From the NCBI RefSeq assembly GCF_900109045.1, contig NZ_FNYL01000002.1, forward strand, positions 1 to 64,000: a stretch of 64,000 bases of DNA, given 5' to 3'. The DNA is from Dyadobacter sp. SG02. GTDB taxonomy: Bacteria; Bacteroidota; Bacteroidia; Cytophagales; Spirosomataceae. How positions within the stretch are numbered: position 1 is the first letter of the stretch; every line of letters starts with the position of its first letter. The notes under the pieces were generated by a model. The model searched no databases. It saw only the letters and a list, made by a program, of their open reading frames with translations, and was not told the DNA's origin. Shown here in pieces: positions 1 to 7,925 of the stretch. Made by a program: the position numbers and the translations under genes.

Positions 1-493
1 TAGTAGAGCCAGCAAACGTTTTCCTATACGCGCTTGCATTAAGTAATATCGCGACGACGATGAGTGCAACTCCAAGGAGCAATAAAAAAATATTTCCAAC
101 AGTGGAATGCGAGAAATTGACAATGACTCCTAGTATCAGCGATAATCCGGCACCGACTGAAAATGCGACTGATATACCAGCGAAGGAGACCGAAGCCATA
201 AACAGAATATTTGCGGCGTTAAAAATAATTCCTCCCAACATGGCGCTCAATAGATGTTCACTTTCAGATTGTTGTATATCTGCTATAAAACTCCTACCAT
301 GGCTACCAAAATTGCCAAGAGTAAACGCGAAGAGCACTGCCGCAAGAACCATTCCGTTGACAAAATCCCAACAATAGAGTTCAAACCGCCAATGTGGACT
401 AACGAATTTTTGTGTATTTGACCAGGATCCCCAACAAATCATTGTAATAACACAAAGGCAAACTGCGACTGGATAACTTTCAACTATAAACAT
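1..493 (-). CDS. GRP/DMT-type sugar transporter, N-terminal part (runs off window)
   Basis: This frame stays open from an ATG at 493 to the window edge, giving 164 residues of the N-terminal part of an inner-membrane permease. It begins MFIVESYPVAV and soon carries the motif CWGSWSNTQK (residues 20-29), as in the glucose/ribose porter branch of the drug/metabolite transporter superfamily. About five hydrophobic helices follow, with Gly/Ser-rich helices such as SVAFSVGAGLSLILG. The family moves sugars or related small solutes across the inner membrane; the substrate cannot be read from this part. The frame is open a further 30 codons upstream of 493 (stop at 589-587), but 493 matches the usual N-terminus. 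The C-terminal half is outside the window. Confidence 0.75.
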   Translation of the reverse strand, partial: MFIVESYPVAVCLCVITMICWGSWSNTQKFVSPHWRFELYCWDFVNGMVLAAVLFAFTLGNFGSHGRSFIADIQQSESEHLLSAMLGGIIFNAANILFMASVSFAGISVAFSVGAGLSLILGVIVNFSHSTVGNIFLLLLGVALIVVAILLNASAYRKTFAGST

Positions 494-599
494 TCTTATT
501 TTAAGCGTTGGCTGTATTACTCCCAATATCGTACCGATTATCGACAAAATGAATAAAGACGTTAATTGCAGGCCAAATCCAGCGATTTAGCCGGGTTAT

Positions 600-1125
600 T
601 TAGTACTTCACAGTTTGCAATGGCATTGTATGTTGGCTATCGACAGTCCACATTGCCGTAGGATCAGAAGTAAGTGTATCACCAAATTCTAACTCGGAAC
701 AGGGGGAGCTGTTGATAGAAATGAAAATCCAAATACTGATGAGATAATAGGAAGCTTGTTAACATGTCTAAATTTGTACCATTACCACTAGAGGCAGCTA
801 TCAGGGCCCCTCGTAAAGGGGAAGCCATGGTGACAACTCCGGTCCATTCATTGTTGTTTGAAAGGGGCATGTGTCTAATCGCAGCTCCTCCTGCAAATGA
901 TTGAACTATTATGGCCATAGTAGTAATACCGTCACCAGTGGGATAATCATTTCTGGATGGAAGTAAAATGGGGCGGCTATTTTGATAGAATTGGCTACCT
1001 CCTCAAGAGAAGAGCTGTTTCCACCAAGTCCGTGTACCCAATCCACTCCGCGGCTTTTAGCAAAGCAGACAAACGAATTATTTGTAGCCAGAAAGCAGAG
1101 CAGTATACATTTTACGAAGACTAAT
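600..1125 (-). pseudogene. decayed exported alpha/beta hydrolase (lipase-like)
   Basis: Three consecutive minus-strand frame segments read as one broken protein. The first has a hydrophobic leader (LVFVKCILLCFLAT) followed by the oxyanion-loop-type motif WVHGLGGNSSS. The second, after a shift near 970-1000, reads SRNDYPTGDGITTMA, then SFAGGAAIRHM (the place of the nucleophile elbow) and VVTMASPLRGALIA, like the conserved T-x-x-x-P-x-R-G-A of lipases. The third, after a shift near 715-760, reads SELEFGDTLTSDPTAMW and stops at 602-600. No ATG precedes the leader in frame. The product would have been an exported esterase or lipase. The family call rests on motifs only, and the elbow Ser may itself be altered. 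Confidence 0.5.
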
Positions 1126-1573
1126 TTGTGCGCTAACCGTGTTTAATTATTTCTGGTTTGCGAAATCGTTATCGTTGCATGCAAGTTCCGGGTATTGCCC
1201 CAAAAGACACCCAAACTAAACTAATTGAAGATTGCTTATTGAGCCTTTTCACGTATCTCAAACAGTGCAGCCAGCTTCCTCAAATCTTCCAGCAAAAGGT
1301 TCGACTTTTGTCCCGTAGGGTGCACAGAGTAAGTTGCTAAAATTATCTAAATGCCTGCAAATCATTGGTTTGCAGGCATTTGTTTTTGGCTCGATTGTAT
1401 AAAAACGTTCAAATATGCTCAATATCTTGGTGCGTCATTCGGTGAGTCAACATAACCTGGAATAATGACTCACCAAAGTAGCTTTAAAGGTTTGATTTTG
1501 AGCTTGTTCACTACTTGTACATCTTGATTTTTTTCGCTTGCAAACCGTACATTTAAACTTTAAATTGTTGGTT
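1126..1573. other. intergenic stretch without a supported gene
   Basis: A 60-codon plus-strand frame at 1158-1340 has no recognisable family, no clear ribosome-binding site and lies in degraded sequence, so it is not called. The only clear structure is the terminator hairpin at 1349-1387. The stretch separates the hydrolase wreck from the integrase wreck and may contain the old attachment-site end of an integrated element, but no duplicated att core was identified. Confidence 0.4.
1349..1387 (+). terminator. intrinsic terminator hairpin
   Basis: A perfect 13-bp stem (arms 1349-1361 and 1369-1381, arm AAATGCCTGCAAA) closes a 7-nt loop and is followed by TGTTTTT. It would end plus-strand transcription coming from the left, although no intact plus-strand gene now precedes it. 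Confidence 0.7.
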
Positions 1574-2252
1574 ATGCTAAGTAAAACGTTTTCATTACTT
1601 TTTTTTCTAAAAAAGCCGCGCAACTACAAAAGTGGCAAGATGCATAGTTACCTTCGGGTTACTTTCGATGGGAGACGCATCGAATTATCAACTCAGAGGG
1701 ACTGTGAACCGGAGAAGTGGAACGCTCGAGCAGGGCGCAAGGTTGGTAACAAGGAGGATGTCAAACTACTTAATTCATACCTCGACACGTTACAGAACAA
1801 AGCCTACGACATTCATCGCCATCTTGTAGACCATAATATTCCTGTAACTCTGGAATACCTTAAATCCATGTTTTCCGGAAAAGAAGACAGGGCCATTTCG
1901 CTCTTGGATGTATTTCGAAAACATAATGATGAAATGTTTGCGTTGGTCGGTCGTGATTTCACCCTCAGTACATGCAACAGATATGAGGCTGCACTGGGGA
2001 ATGTCAGCAAGTTCCTTTACTACAAATACAAAGCGAAGGACATTGAAATAGACCAGCTTACCTATTCTTTCATCTCCGACTATGCGTTTTATCTCAAAGC
2101 GATAAGGCATATCTCCCATAAATGACGTCCCAATCGAAACTGTGTCAAAAATGTTGGGGCACAAAGATCTGAAAACGACGCAGCACTACGCTCGTATCGT
2201 CGATAGAAAGGTTAGCAACGACATGGCTAAACTTAGCGAAAGGCTTTCCTAG
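1574..2252 (+). pseudogene. tyrosine recombinase (integrase) with internal deletion
   Basis: From ATG 1574 the protein reads MLSKTFSLLFFLKKPRNY, the common N-terminus of Bacteroidota mobile-element integrases. An Arm-type DNA-binding domain and SAM-like core-binding domain follow, up to SDYAFYLKA. The frame ends at 2125, but the next frame carries the correct C-terminus SKMLGHKDLKTTQHYARI to a TAG at 2250-2252, with the family GHxxxxTTxxYA(R) block. The stretch with the first catalytic Arg, the Lys and the HxxR box is missing, about 180 residues compared with the usual ~400, and the join near 2105-2125 is out of frame. The enzyme would have done strand exchange at attachment sites; this copy cannot be active. 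Confidence 0.85.
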
Positions 2253-2480
2253 ACGATGTTTTACAAACAAACTCGGCAAAAGGCCAGCTTAATAGTGGCC
2301 CTAGTATTTCAGGATTGTTTAAAGCCGCCAAAAGCTTCCGGCATAATGGCGGCTTTCCATTTTTCTGAGGCACTCAAATGAAGCCACCAGTGCCTTCGCG
2401 CGTTTATTCCTTTTCCTTTTGGCTGATGGAGGGCCGCTGGAAGAAGGATACCACCGTGGGCTATCAGATGGGGGGGGACC
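2253..2480. other. intergenic with hairpin, no gene
   Basis: This is the gap between the integrase tail and the HTH-regulator tail. A 9-bp stem (AAAGCCGCC at 2321-2329 with GGCGGCTTT at 2348-2356) closes an 18-nt loop and is followed by CCATTTTTCTG; it may terminate the old integrase transcript. A minus-strand 82-codon frame over this area looks like the shadow of degraded plus-strand coding sequence. Confidence 0.4.
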
Positions 2481-2614
2481 GAGGACAGAGAACTTCTAAA
2501 AGACACTTCCATGATGAAGCGGCTAAATGATATTGCAAAGTTTCCGGAGATCGACAAAAAAAAACACGTATTCTATATGCGCTCGATGCCATGATCAATA
2601 ACGTCAAAACTTAA
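2481..2614 (+). pseudogene. C-terminal remnant of an XRE-type HTH regulator
   Basis: The plus strand reads ELLKDTSMMKRLNDIAKFP and EIDKKKHVFY, then after a one-base-class shift near 2577 ALDAMINNVKT and a stop at 2612-2614. Many XRE-family regulators end this way after the helix-turn-helix, with the hydrophobic VFYALDAMI helix and a short basic tail. The HTH itself is gone, and a run of eight G near 2470-2478 marks further damage upstream. The assignment is from pattern memory of the family tail only. Confidence 0.4.
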
Positions 2615-2628
2615 AGTGATTCAACAAT

Positions 2629-2653
2629 AAAGCCCCGTGTGACCGGGGCTTTT
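2629..2653. terminator. bidirectional intrinsic terminator
   Basis: The stem AAAGCCCC (2629-2636) / GGGGCTTT (2645-2652) has an 8-nt loop, with A-rich sequence on the left and T-rich on the right. It sits directly downstream of the minus-strand DUF7660 gene (stop at 2655) and of the plus-strand HTH remnant, so it can serve both. Confidence 0.75.
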
Positions 2654-2654
2654 A

Positions 2655-2912
2655 CTATTCATACATTTTTGCGGCTATCAATATGTTGGCAAAAACCTTC
2701 CAATTTATATTTTCGGGAAAAGGGATATTATTGTTTTGATAATATCCTTCCATATCTTCTGTCCAACCTGCAATCCCTTCTAAGTACTCCGATAAATTTT
2801 TATTAGCCCACTCCTCTGGATTGCTATTTAAATTGGATAATAGTAACTCCATAAAACTGACAAAATCTTCTTTATTAGTGATCTCGTTTATCTTTTGCTC
2901 AAAATCTATCAT
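2655..2912 (-). CDS. DUF7660 family small acidic protein
   Basis: This intact 85-residue protein matches the DUF7660 pattern throughout: an N-terminal helix INEITNKEDFVSFMELL, then NPEEWANKNLSEYLEGIAGW, then MEGYYQN and the C-terminal INWKVFANILIAAKMYE. It has no signal peptide or membrane segment and is probably cytoplasmic. The molecular role of the family is unknown to me; members are often found next to toxin-immunity genes, and here the neighbour upstream on the same strand is a SUKH immunity-type gene. A terminator lies directly after its stop codon. The gene looks intact in an otherwise decayed stretch, which suggests recent arrival or selection. Confidence 0.75.
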   Translation of the reverse strand: MIDFEQKINEITNKEDFVSFMELLLSNLNSNPEEWANKNLSEYLEGIAGWTEDMEGYYQNNNIPFPENINWKVFANILIAAKMYE

Positions 2913-3006
2913 AACTTTTTATTTTACAATAATACTTGCGAAATTCAGAATTAAACAGCAATGTAATTGCTAGGTTAGCGTGCAGATAAGAATGTCTCTG
3001 GAAAGA

Positions 3007-3423
3007 TCAAACGTATATGATTGTAGCGTCTGAATTGATCAGGCGAATTGCTTGCTCAAACGTAACGGATACAAATTCAGGCTCTTTATAAAATTTATAA
3101 ATACCATCCCTGTCGTTCATAAAGCCAATCCAGTGACTCCCAATTAGAAAATCTGCAAAGGCAATGAATTGTTTGTTAGTACTGGACTGGTATTCGTCGA
3201 TAATTCTTTCCAGTGGCCATATTGAAAACATGTTTGACAGCCAGTCGTAGTTACTGAACCCGTTTGCCTTCGTATACAGCTGTTTAAATTGATCGGGGAA
3301 TGTAAAATTGAGGATTTGTTCGGCGACGTTGATTTGGTCGTTGGTAATGCTGGTATTCAGTTCTATGCGTTCGATCTGCCATTGGCTAATAACTTCGTCT
3401 GTCCAAGAATCCATTTTTGACAT
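3007..3423 (-). CDS. SMI1/KNR4 (SUKH) family protein, immunity type
   Basis: The SUKH fold signature is visible: ISQWQIERIELNTSITNDQI, AEQILNFTFPDQFKQLY, the hallmark NGF turn, then FSIWPLERI and a C-terminal strand-rich part with GSHWIGFMNDRDGIYKF and VSVTFEQAIRLI. Bacterial SUKH proteins mostly neutralise toxin domains of polymorphic (RHS, contact-dependent or T6SS) toxins in the cytoplasm. The same frame is open upstream to a TTG at 3561, but that part is the tail of a serine recombinase, so the start is placed at ATG 3423 (MSKMDSW) or 3414. No toxin gene is adjacent; an RHS fragment lies 11 kb away. Confidence 0.75.
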   Translation of the reverse strand: MSKMDSWTDEVISQWQIERIELNTSITNDQINVAEQILNFTFPDQFKQLYTKANGFSNYDWLSNMFSIWPLERIIDEYQSSTNKQFIAFADFLIGSHWIGFMNDRDGIYKFYKEPEFVSVTFEQAIRLINSDATIIYV

Positions 3424-3474
3424 AGGGTTAAAGACTGCTGTTTTGCTAGGTAGCTTTCTGATTTTTTCTAATAT

Positions 3475-3693
3475 CATTCTTTTAATCCAATTGGACAAGG
3501 TTGCCTCGGTCACCCGGTAGCGGTCTGCTATGTACTTTTGACTCGAGCCATTGAGTAGCAAGGCTTCAATTTCGGGCCTGAACTGATCAAGTTTACTTTT
3601 ACCTGGGCCTGTTGGTCGACCTAGCTTTATTCCGGATAGCTTCTTAACCGCAAGTAACTCTTTCGTTCATTTGCTGATAAGGTCTCTCTCGAT
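3475..3693 (-). pseudogene. C-terminal remnant of a serine recombinase (resolvase/invertase)
   Basis: In the same frame as the SUKH gene, upstream of it, the minus strand reads IERDLISK, an in-frame TGA (3669-3667), TKELLAVKKLSGIKLGRPTG, then the Hin-like helix-turn-helix: KLDQFRPEIEALL, NGSSQKYIADRYRVTEATLS and NWIKR. This is the hinge plus C-terminal DNA-binding domain of Bacteroidota serine recombinases. The catalytic N-terminal domain is absent and the Arg expected after ISK is a TGA stop. The remnant runs without a stop into the SUKH gene, giving a chimeric frame that could be expressed from the TTG at 3561. Confidence 0.7.
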
Positions 3694-4090
3694 CTATGTG
3701 TCCAGATAACAAGCGCGGCAACGCGCTCCGCTTTTCTGAGTTATTTATCATTCAAAACACTAGGTGGGCGCGTAGCTGATAATCTCTCTATAATTTTCTA
3801 AACTTCGAGAAAAGGTGATTGCAATAATGACACTATTTTGAGCTTTACGAGCCGTCGTGGGAAGCTGCGATTCCAATTTGTACGATCTTACCAATTGGAG
3901 TTATCCGGTGGTTTAGCCGTACTATGCTGGCATGTGTGTAAAAGTGCAATCGGGATGATCCAGGTAGGGGATGTTCAGTCCACAAATTGCGACGAGCACG
4001 CGTTTAAATGTAGCTTAGCCATTCGTCTATTCAATTCTTAGGATGGCTGACGAATGGTTAGCTCTCTTATTTGTGCTGTCGAAAGCGGAA
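3694..4090. other. intergenic without a supported gene
   Basis: The only open frame of note (plus, 3838-4041) has an unlikely composition and no family resemblance. The stretch separates recombinase debris from the start of the intact BlaI/M56/OmpH operon, whose last gene ends at 4091. No strong terminator hairpin was seen after that stop. Confidence 0.4.
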
Positions 4091-4672
4091 TCACTTGATT
4101 ATCCCATTTTTCCTAACCTTGCCTTTTTCAGTATGATTTGCAACACCCAGTTTACGTAGGATATGATCTGTTAAGTCGGTTTGTATATCACTTGAATATA
4201 GTACCAGGGGCGCTGACTCGCCGGCATTGTAGTCTGCATAATTTCTGGCAACGTAGGTCACGTGGAGCTCCTTAGCGCATTCAGCGATTGCCGCTCTAAC
4301 CGTCTTCTCAATCTCGGGAAACTTGCTTGCGTATTTTGTGCGTAGGTCAGTGTCTGCGTTTGCTTGAAACTCCTGCATGGAAGCCTGAAGAGATTCTAGT
4401 TCGGTCGTTTTGTCCTTTAAAACGGGTTCTGGTGTTTGTTTCCCTAGTTTCTGATAAGCTTGTAGTTTTTGCTGATAGACTACCAGTTTCTCTTTTTGGA
4501 CTGACTGATATCTTGAAGATGAGCTATCGATCTCAGTCATCAGTTTTTTGTACGAGGGAAGATTAGCGTATACGTATTCTAGGTCAACTGTTGCGATCTT
4601 AATGTTTTGACCTAGTGCTTTTGTGGGCATGATCGTTGACAATGCCAGTAAATATATCAGGATGCGTGTCAT
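4091..4672 (-). CDS. OmpH/Skp family periplasmic chaperone-like protein
   Basis: This 193-residue protein has a signal peptide ending near KALGQ and then the Skp/OmpH opening IKIATVDLEYVYANLPSYKK. A long charged, coiled-coil-prone region of Gln/Lys/Glu runs from about residue 45 to 110, followed by a C-terminal strand with VTYVARNYADYN. Skp-type proteins bind unfolded outer-membrane proteins in the periplasm through coiled-coil tentacles. It overlaps the stop of the M56-TonB gene upstream by 4 bases and so is the last gene of a BlaI-M56-OmpH operon. It probably responds to the same signal as the sensor, or supplies an accessory function to it; that link is inference. The C-terminal 20 residues are extra and basic. 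Confidence 0.85.
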   Translation of the reverse strand: MTRILIYLLALSTIMPTKALGQNIKIATVDLEYVYANLPSYKKLMTEIDSSSSRYQSVQKEKLVVYQQKLQAYQKLGKQTPEPVLKDKTTELESLQASMQEFQANADTDLRTKYASKFPEIEKTVRAAIAECAKELHVTYVARNYADYNAGESAPLVLYSSDIQTDLTDHILRKLGVANHTEKGKVRKNGIIK

Positions 4673-6408
4673 TTCTTTGGTAGTTTAATTCTCATATCGA
4701 CCTGTTTTTCTGGCAATGGGCGATACATCGCGATTCGGAATCTTTGTAATTTTGTCGTCGGAGGAGTGCTATCACGTAGGTTAATTGTTGTAGACTCAAA
4801 AATATCTTTAACAAGCTGGTTACCAATCGGCCGCGTTTTTGCCGGTGAGTAAATGGATCTATTTCCCCAAAAACCTGGTGGAGTTTTCTCTTTCGCAGCA
4901 AGCGGTAATGTGTCAACGGCAATGTCGAAAGTGATATTCATTGTATAGCGAACAGCCACAGGCTTGAAGTCTTTTTCAGCCGGTCGCCATTTAGGCATCA
5001 GGCTAACGATTCGCAAGGCTTCATTATTCAGATCTTTCCTAACGCCTTTTTCAATTTTAGGATCGCTTACATTTCCAGCTGTATCAATTTGGAACGATAC
5101 CGAGACCTGCCCTTGAACACCATCTAGTATGGCCTGCTCCGGATATTTTAGCGTCCTGGCAATAAAATTGCCCCTACCTGGGAGCCTTGGCCAGCGGTCT
5201 AGCAGAATATGAGCCGGTTCGTTGGTTGCAAGCGTTCGTTTGTCTGCACGCCTTTCTTGTTTCGTTAATAGTTGCTTTGCATTGCTTTGTAAGCGAATAT
5301 GGTATTCGGTATTCTGTTTTCGGATTTTTTGAATGTACTGCAAGAAATCGTTGTGAGACACCGTCATTGTTGACCCTCGCGGGATATTATTGACCTCGAA
5401 GCTACCGGTCGTATTGGTTACCGTACTTTCATAGGTACCCGAGAAAGTGACTGCAGCATTGGACACGGGCGAACCTGATTCGTCGATTACAATTCCCTTA
5501 ACCGTTACTAAACCTAGACCATATTCATATTTCGGCATCGTTTTCTTTTCTTCGGAGACATACTTTCTGGCAGCCATCAGAACTACTGCTAATGCGAGGA
5601 CCGGTAGTAACAGGAGGTACTTGCCCTTTAGCCAAGTAGCTGTCCTGTTCCTGTATATCATATGAATGCGCTTTTTAAGCAGTGATGCGTTGAAGAATTG
5701 ATTGGTAACCGAAGTGGAAATAGCACCTTTTGCGTATGTAAGCAGGAATGTGGCATAATAATCTCTGTCGGAAGCCTGCTCGTCGGCCAGAAACTCATGA
5801 GTATCCTGTAACGCGCGCTTGTAGAGCCATAGAGCCGGATTAAACCAAAATACCACCTTTAAGACCTCAATTAGCAGGATATCGAGCGTATGCCATTGGC
5901 TGATGTGCACCATTTCATGCGTAAAAATCGGTTCAAAGTTCTGTTCATAGTCATCATTGGAAATGATCATCCATTTCAGAAATGAAAACGATCCGCTCCG
6001 TGCATATTGGCGCTGACTAATTACCAGATGGTATCCCTGCATGGGAACGGAAATCCCACTTCGCACGATTAGATATACTTGGGAAATAGCTTTGATCAGC
6101 ACAATGACCATTGAAATGACTCCTGCGCAATAGCAAACAAGCAGTAGATATCCCGTATAATTTGTGTTAGGAGTTACTTCCCCGGCTATTACCGGACCCT
6201 TTGCCGTTACGGCAACTGCCGCACTTTCAACAATGCTGACCGTTTCCTGCAATTCAACAGCCGGAATTACAAAGCTGACGATCAATGAAAACAGTAAATA
6301 TCCACGGTTGAGTATAAAAAAGGTATGCTTCCGGAATAGAAGCCAGTAGCACCCATAGAATACCATCCAGCAGATGTTGACTTTAAGCAAATAAGGAAGT
6401 GCTTCCAT
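4669..6408 (-). CDS. M56 (BlaR1-type) membrane metallopeptidase with carboxypeptidase-like and TonB C-terminal domains
   Basis: This 579-residue inner-membrane protein has N-terminal helices, then the zinc site HEMVH (His164-Glu165, His168) in THEMVHISQWHTLDILLIEV, the second block WFNPALWLYKRALQDTHEF with LADEQA, and a last helix near 270-285. A carboxypeptidase-regulatory-like beta domain (VKGIVIDESGSPVSNAAVTF) spans about 305-365. A TonB C-terminal domain (ARTLKYPEQAILDGVQGQVS to RYTMNITF) spans about 410-500, then ~80 extra residues. BlaR1-type peptidases sense envelope signals and relieve BlaI repression. Here the periplasmic sensor is replaced by a TonB-like domain, suggesting sensing of, or energy transfer to, outer-membrane receptors. 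It lies 11 bases after blaI-type gene and overlaps the OmpH gene. Confidence 0.9.
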   Translation of the reverse strand: MEALPYLLKVNICWMVFYGCYWLLFRKHTFFILNRGYLLFSLIVSFVIPAVELQETVSIVESAAVAVTAKGPVIAGEVTPNTNYTGYLLLVCYCAGVISMVIVLIKAISQVYLIVRSGISVPMQGYHLVISQRQYARSGSFSFLKWMIISNDDYEQNFEPIFTHEMVHISQWHTLDILLIEVLKVVFWFNPALWLYKRALQDTHEFLADEQASDRDYYATFLLTYAKGAISTSVTNQFFNASLLKKRIHMIYRNRTATWLKGKYLLLLPVLALAVVLMAARKYVSEEKKTMPKYEYGLGLVTVKGIVIDESGSPVSNAAVTFSGTYESTVTNTTGSFEVNNIPRGSTMTVSHNDFLQYIQKIRKQNTEYHIRLQSNAKQLLTKQERRADKRTLATNEPAHILLDRWPRLPGRGNFIARTLKYPEQAILDGVQGQVSVSFQIDTAGNVSDPKIEKGVRKDLNNEALRIVSLMPKWRPAEKDFKPVAVRYTMNITFDIAVDTLPLAAKEKTPPGFWGNRSIYSPAKTRPIGNQLVKDIFESTTINLRDSTPPTTKLQRFRIAMYRPLPEKQVDMRIKLPKK

Positions 6409-6419
6409 TTTCAGGACAG

Positions 6420-6794
6420 TTATTTTTTGCTTTTATTTTTCTCGATAAATGCGGCCAAATCGTCAAGATCACTCTTCTTTAAATTATCGTCTTTCATGAA
6501 GAAGGAGACCAGGTTGGTCACGGAATTGTCAAAGTAATTTTCGACTAATTGCTGAACCTCATATTTGCGGTACTCCTGCTCGCTGATCAGCGGGTAGTAT
6601 TCATGTGTGTTGCCATACGTCTTATGGGCAACGATGCCCTTTTTTTCTAATATTCGCACGAAGGTCGCAACAGTGGTATATGCAGGCTTAGGCTCATTCA
6701 TTTGCGCAATAATGTCTTTAACGAATGCTTTACCGAGCTGCCAGAGGATTTTCATAATTTCTGCTTCGGCCCTAGTAAGTGAACGGGGTTCCAT
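6420..6794 (-). CDS. BlaI/MecI/CopY family transcriptional repressor
   Basis: This 124-residue winged-helix repressor opens with the family motif LTRAEAEIMKILWQLGKAFV. The recognition region AYTTVATFVRILEKKG follows, then the wing with HEYYPLISEQEYRK, and a C-terminal dimerisation helix region FDNSVTNLVSFF that carries the site normally cut after activation of the cognate M56 peptidase. It is the first gene of the BlaI-M56-OmpH operon and probably represses its own operon through the two palindromes at 6829-6884. The ATG at 6794 begins the standard family N-terminus (MEPRSLTRAE), so the start is well supported. Confidence 0.93.
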   Translation of the reverse strand: MEPRSLTRAEAEIMKILWQLGKAFVKDIIAQMNEPKPAYTTVATFVRILEKKGIVAHKTYGNTHEYYPLISEQEYRKYEVQQLVENYFDNSVTNLVSFFMKDDNLKKSDLDDLAAFIEKNKSKK

Positions 6795-6828
6795 ATTCCA
6801 GATTAATGAGTGATGATGGCAAGTAAAC

Positions 6829-6844
6829 TACTAAAAATTTAGTA
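6829..6844. promoter_or_regulatory. BlaI-type operator 1
   Basis: A perfect 16-bp palindrome TACTAAAAATTTAGTA lies 35 bases upstream of the repressor gene start. BlaI/MecI operators are dyads with TACTA/TAGTA ends, so this is a strong candidate site. On the minus strand it falls between a TTG (near 6848) and TAGTTTAC, which would fit the Bacteroidota -33/-7 promoter pattern, so repression by promoter occlusion is plausible (inference). Confidence 0.75.
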
Positions 6845-6868
6845 TGCAAGCTAAGTGATTAGATTTTT

Positions 6869-6884
6869 TACTAATCTTTTAGTA
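6869..6884. promoter_or_regulatory. BlaI-type operator 2
   Basis: TACTAATCTTTTAGTA has 6-bp perfect arms (TACTAA/TTAGTA) and lies 40 bp, about four helical turns, from operator 1 centre to centre. Two sites on one DNA face would allow cooperative binding of two repressor dimers. Confidence 0.65.
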
Positions 6885-7111
6885 GGCATTGACTTCTTAT
6901 TCTTTCTTGCTTCCGGTTTTGATGGCGTTCCACCAGCCCGCGCAACGACTTCCGATGTCAGCTGGCCATAAACTTTATAGATTTAATCTATTGACCTGTA
7001 TAGACAATTTATTCGGTGGTTTTTCTGTACTCATTCAGGGAAAGTAGCACTCTCCGGGTTAACTGTGACCTAAAAATTTCTACATTGCACTAATTACCCA
7101 TATCGATATTT
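6885..7111. promoter_or_regulatory. upstream region of the 7112 lipoprotein; contains half of a 25-nt repeat
   Basis: The stretch before the lipoprotein gene includes TACATTGC about 30 bases upstream of its ATG, resembling the Bacteroidota -7 element (TAnnTTTG). At 7007-7031 lies a 25-mer that recurs at 8243-8267 with 23 identities. No other gene is supported. Confidence 0.35.
7007..7031. repeat. 25-nt direct repeat, copy 1 of 2
   Basis: This 25-mer (beginning ATTTATTCGGT and ending TTTCTGTACT) matches 8243-8267 at 23 of 25 positions in the same orientation. The two copies flank the lipoprotein gene and the possible mobilisation-protein fragment. Confidence 0.5.
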
Positions 7112-7777
7112 ATGAAATACCTTTCCGTTCTCCTTCTTTTCCTCACTACAATCAGTTGTAAAAAATCAGAGATAAAACAGCTTCCTGAATTTCCAGCGAC
7201 GCTTTACCTAAATCGGATCAGCGTAAAATCGAAAATCCGGCTGTATACTGACAAAAGGGAAATAACAGATAAGGCGGTGATAGACAGGTTTGTAAAAGGC
7301 TATGGGGGATTTACATTAAAAGATTCCTCATTTGTCAGCGATGTATACATCAGATTCTTTTCATCCGACTCCGCTGAATTTTCAGACACATTTGAATCCT
7401 TGCTAGTCACAAAAAATGACAAACAACTAGTATTTAAGTCGACAAGAAAGTTGATTGTATCAGAAGAGGACATCCAAAACTTTTATAACATGGCTAAATA
7501 CAGAAGTGAATTTGAACGCGTGTGGGATAGCAAATTTAGCCACTATAATATGTTTGTAGGGTACGGGAGCTACTCTGAACTGAATTTGCCACTGTTTGAG
7601 TACAGCCGTGTATGGTGGAATACACACGGTGACCCAAATTACTACTTGGACCCGCATCGTAGAGGGAGGGCATCCGGTACCTGGTTTAATGAATTTGATG
7701 AATCTTATGTGAATTCACTAAGTAAAGCGGATACGCTAGCTTTTCGAGAATATTTCTATTCATTCAAAAAGAGGTAA
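7112..7777 (+). CDS. lipoprotein of unknown function
   Basis: This 221-residue protein has a lipoprotein signal peptide with lipobox TTISC (Cys16) followed by KK, so it is probably acylated and envelope-bound. The mature part is rich in aromatic and charged residues with no recognised domain: an N-terminal strand-rich portion (FPATLYLNRISVKSKIRLY), a middle helix EEDIQNFYNMAKYRSEFERV, and a Trp/His/Arg-rich C-terminus (VWWNTHGDPNYYLDPHRRG). It is flanked on both sides by non-coding sequence and decayed fragments, so there is no operon context. It seems intact: ATG start, normal composition, and a stop before a long gap. Confidence 0.7.
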   Translation: MKYLSVLLLFLTTISCKKSEIKQLPEFPATLYLNRISVKSKIRLYTDKREITDKAVIDRFVKGYGGFTLKDSSFVSDVYIRFFSSDSAEFSDTFESLLVTKNDKQLVFKSTRKLIVSEEDIQNFYNMAKYRSEFERVWDSKFSHYNMFVGYGSYSELNLPLFEYSRVWWNTHGDPNYYLDPHRRGRASGTWFNEFDESYVNSLSKADTLAFREYFYSFKKR

Positions 7778-7925
7778 CCCGTTGTACGGTTGAAATTTAA
7801 ATAGAAAAAGATTGTACATTTTATCGGAAAATAGGATGCCATTGACTTTCAGTGTGATTCGCTCACTACTAGGTAACTTGCTGATGAAAAGAAATGAATG
7901 GTCAATTGAGACCAAAATAACCTGG

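Noticed and set aside
1158..1340. 60-codon plus-strand frame before the terminator
   Set aside because: No family features, no leader and no good ribosome-binding site; the sequence around it is decayed. A T-arm-like stretch at its end (GGTTCGA) does not fit a complete tRNA cloverleaf.
3838..4041. 67-codon plus-strand frame
   Set aside because: Composition unlike a protein (many Cys, Trp and Arg with no pattern) and no neighbour support.
6885..6960. Minus-strand scrap reading RAGWWNAIKTGSKKE
   Set aside because: It looks like the end of some protein, but it is too short to assign and has no upstream frame.
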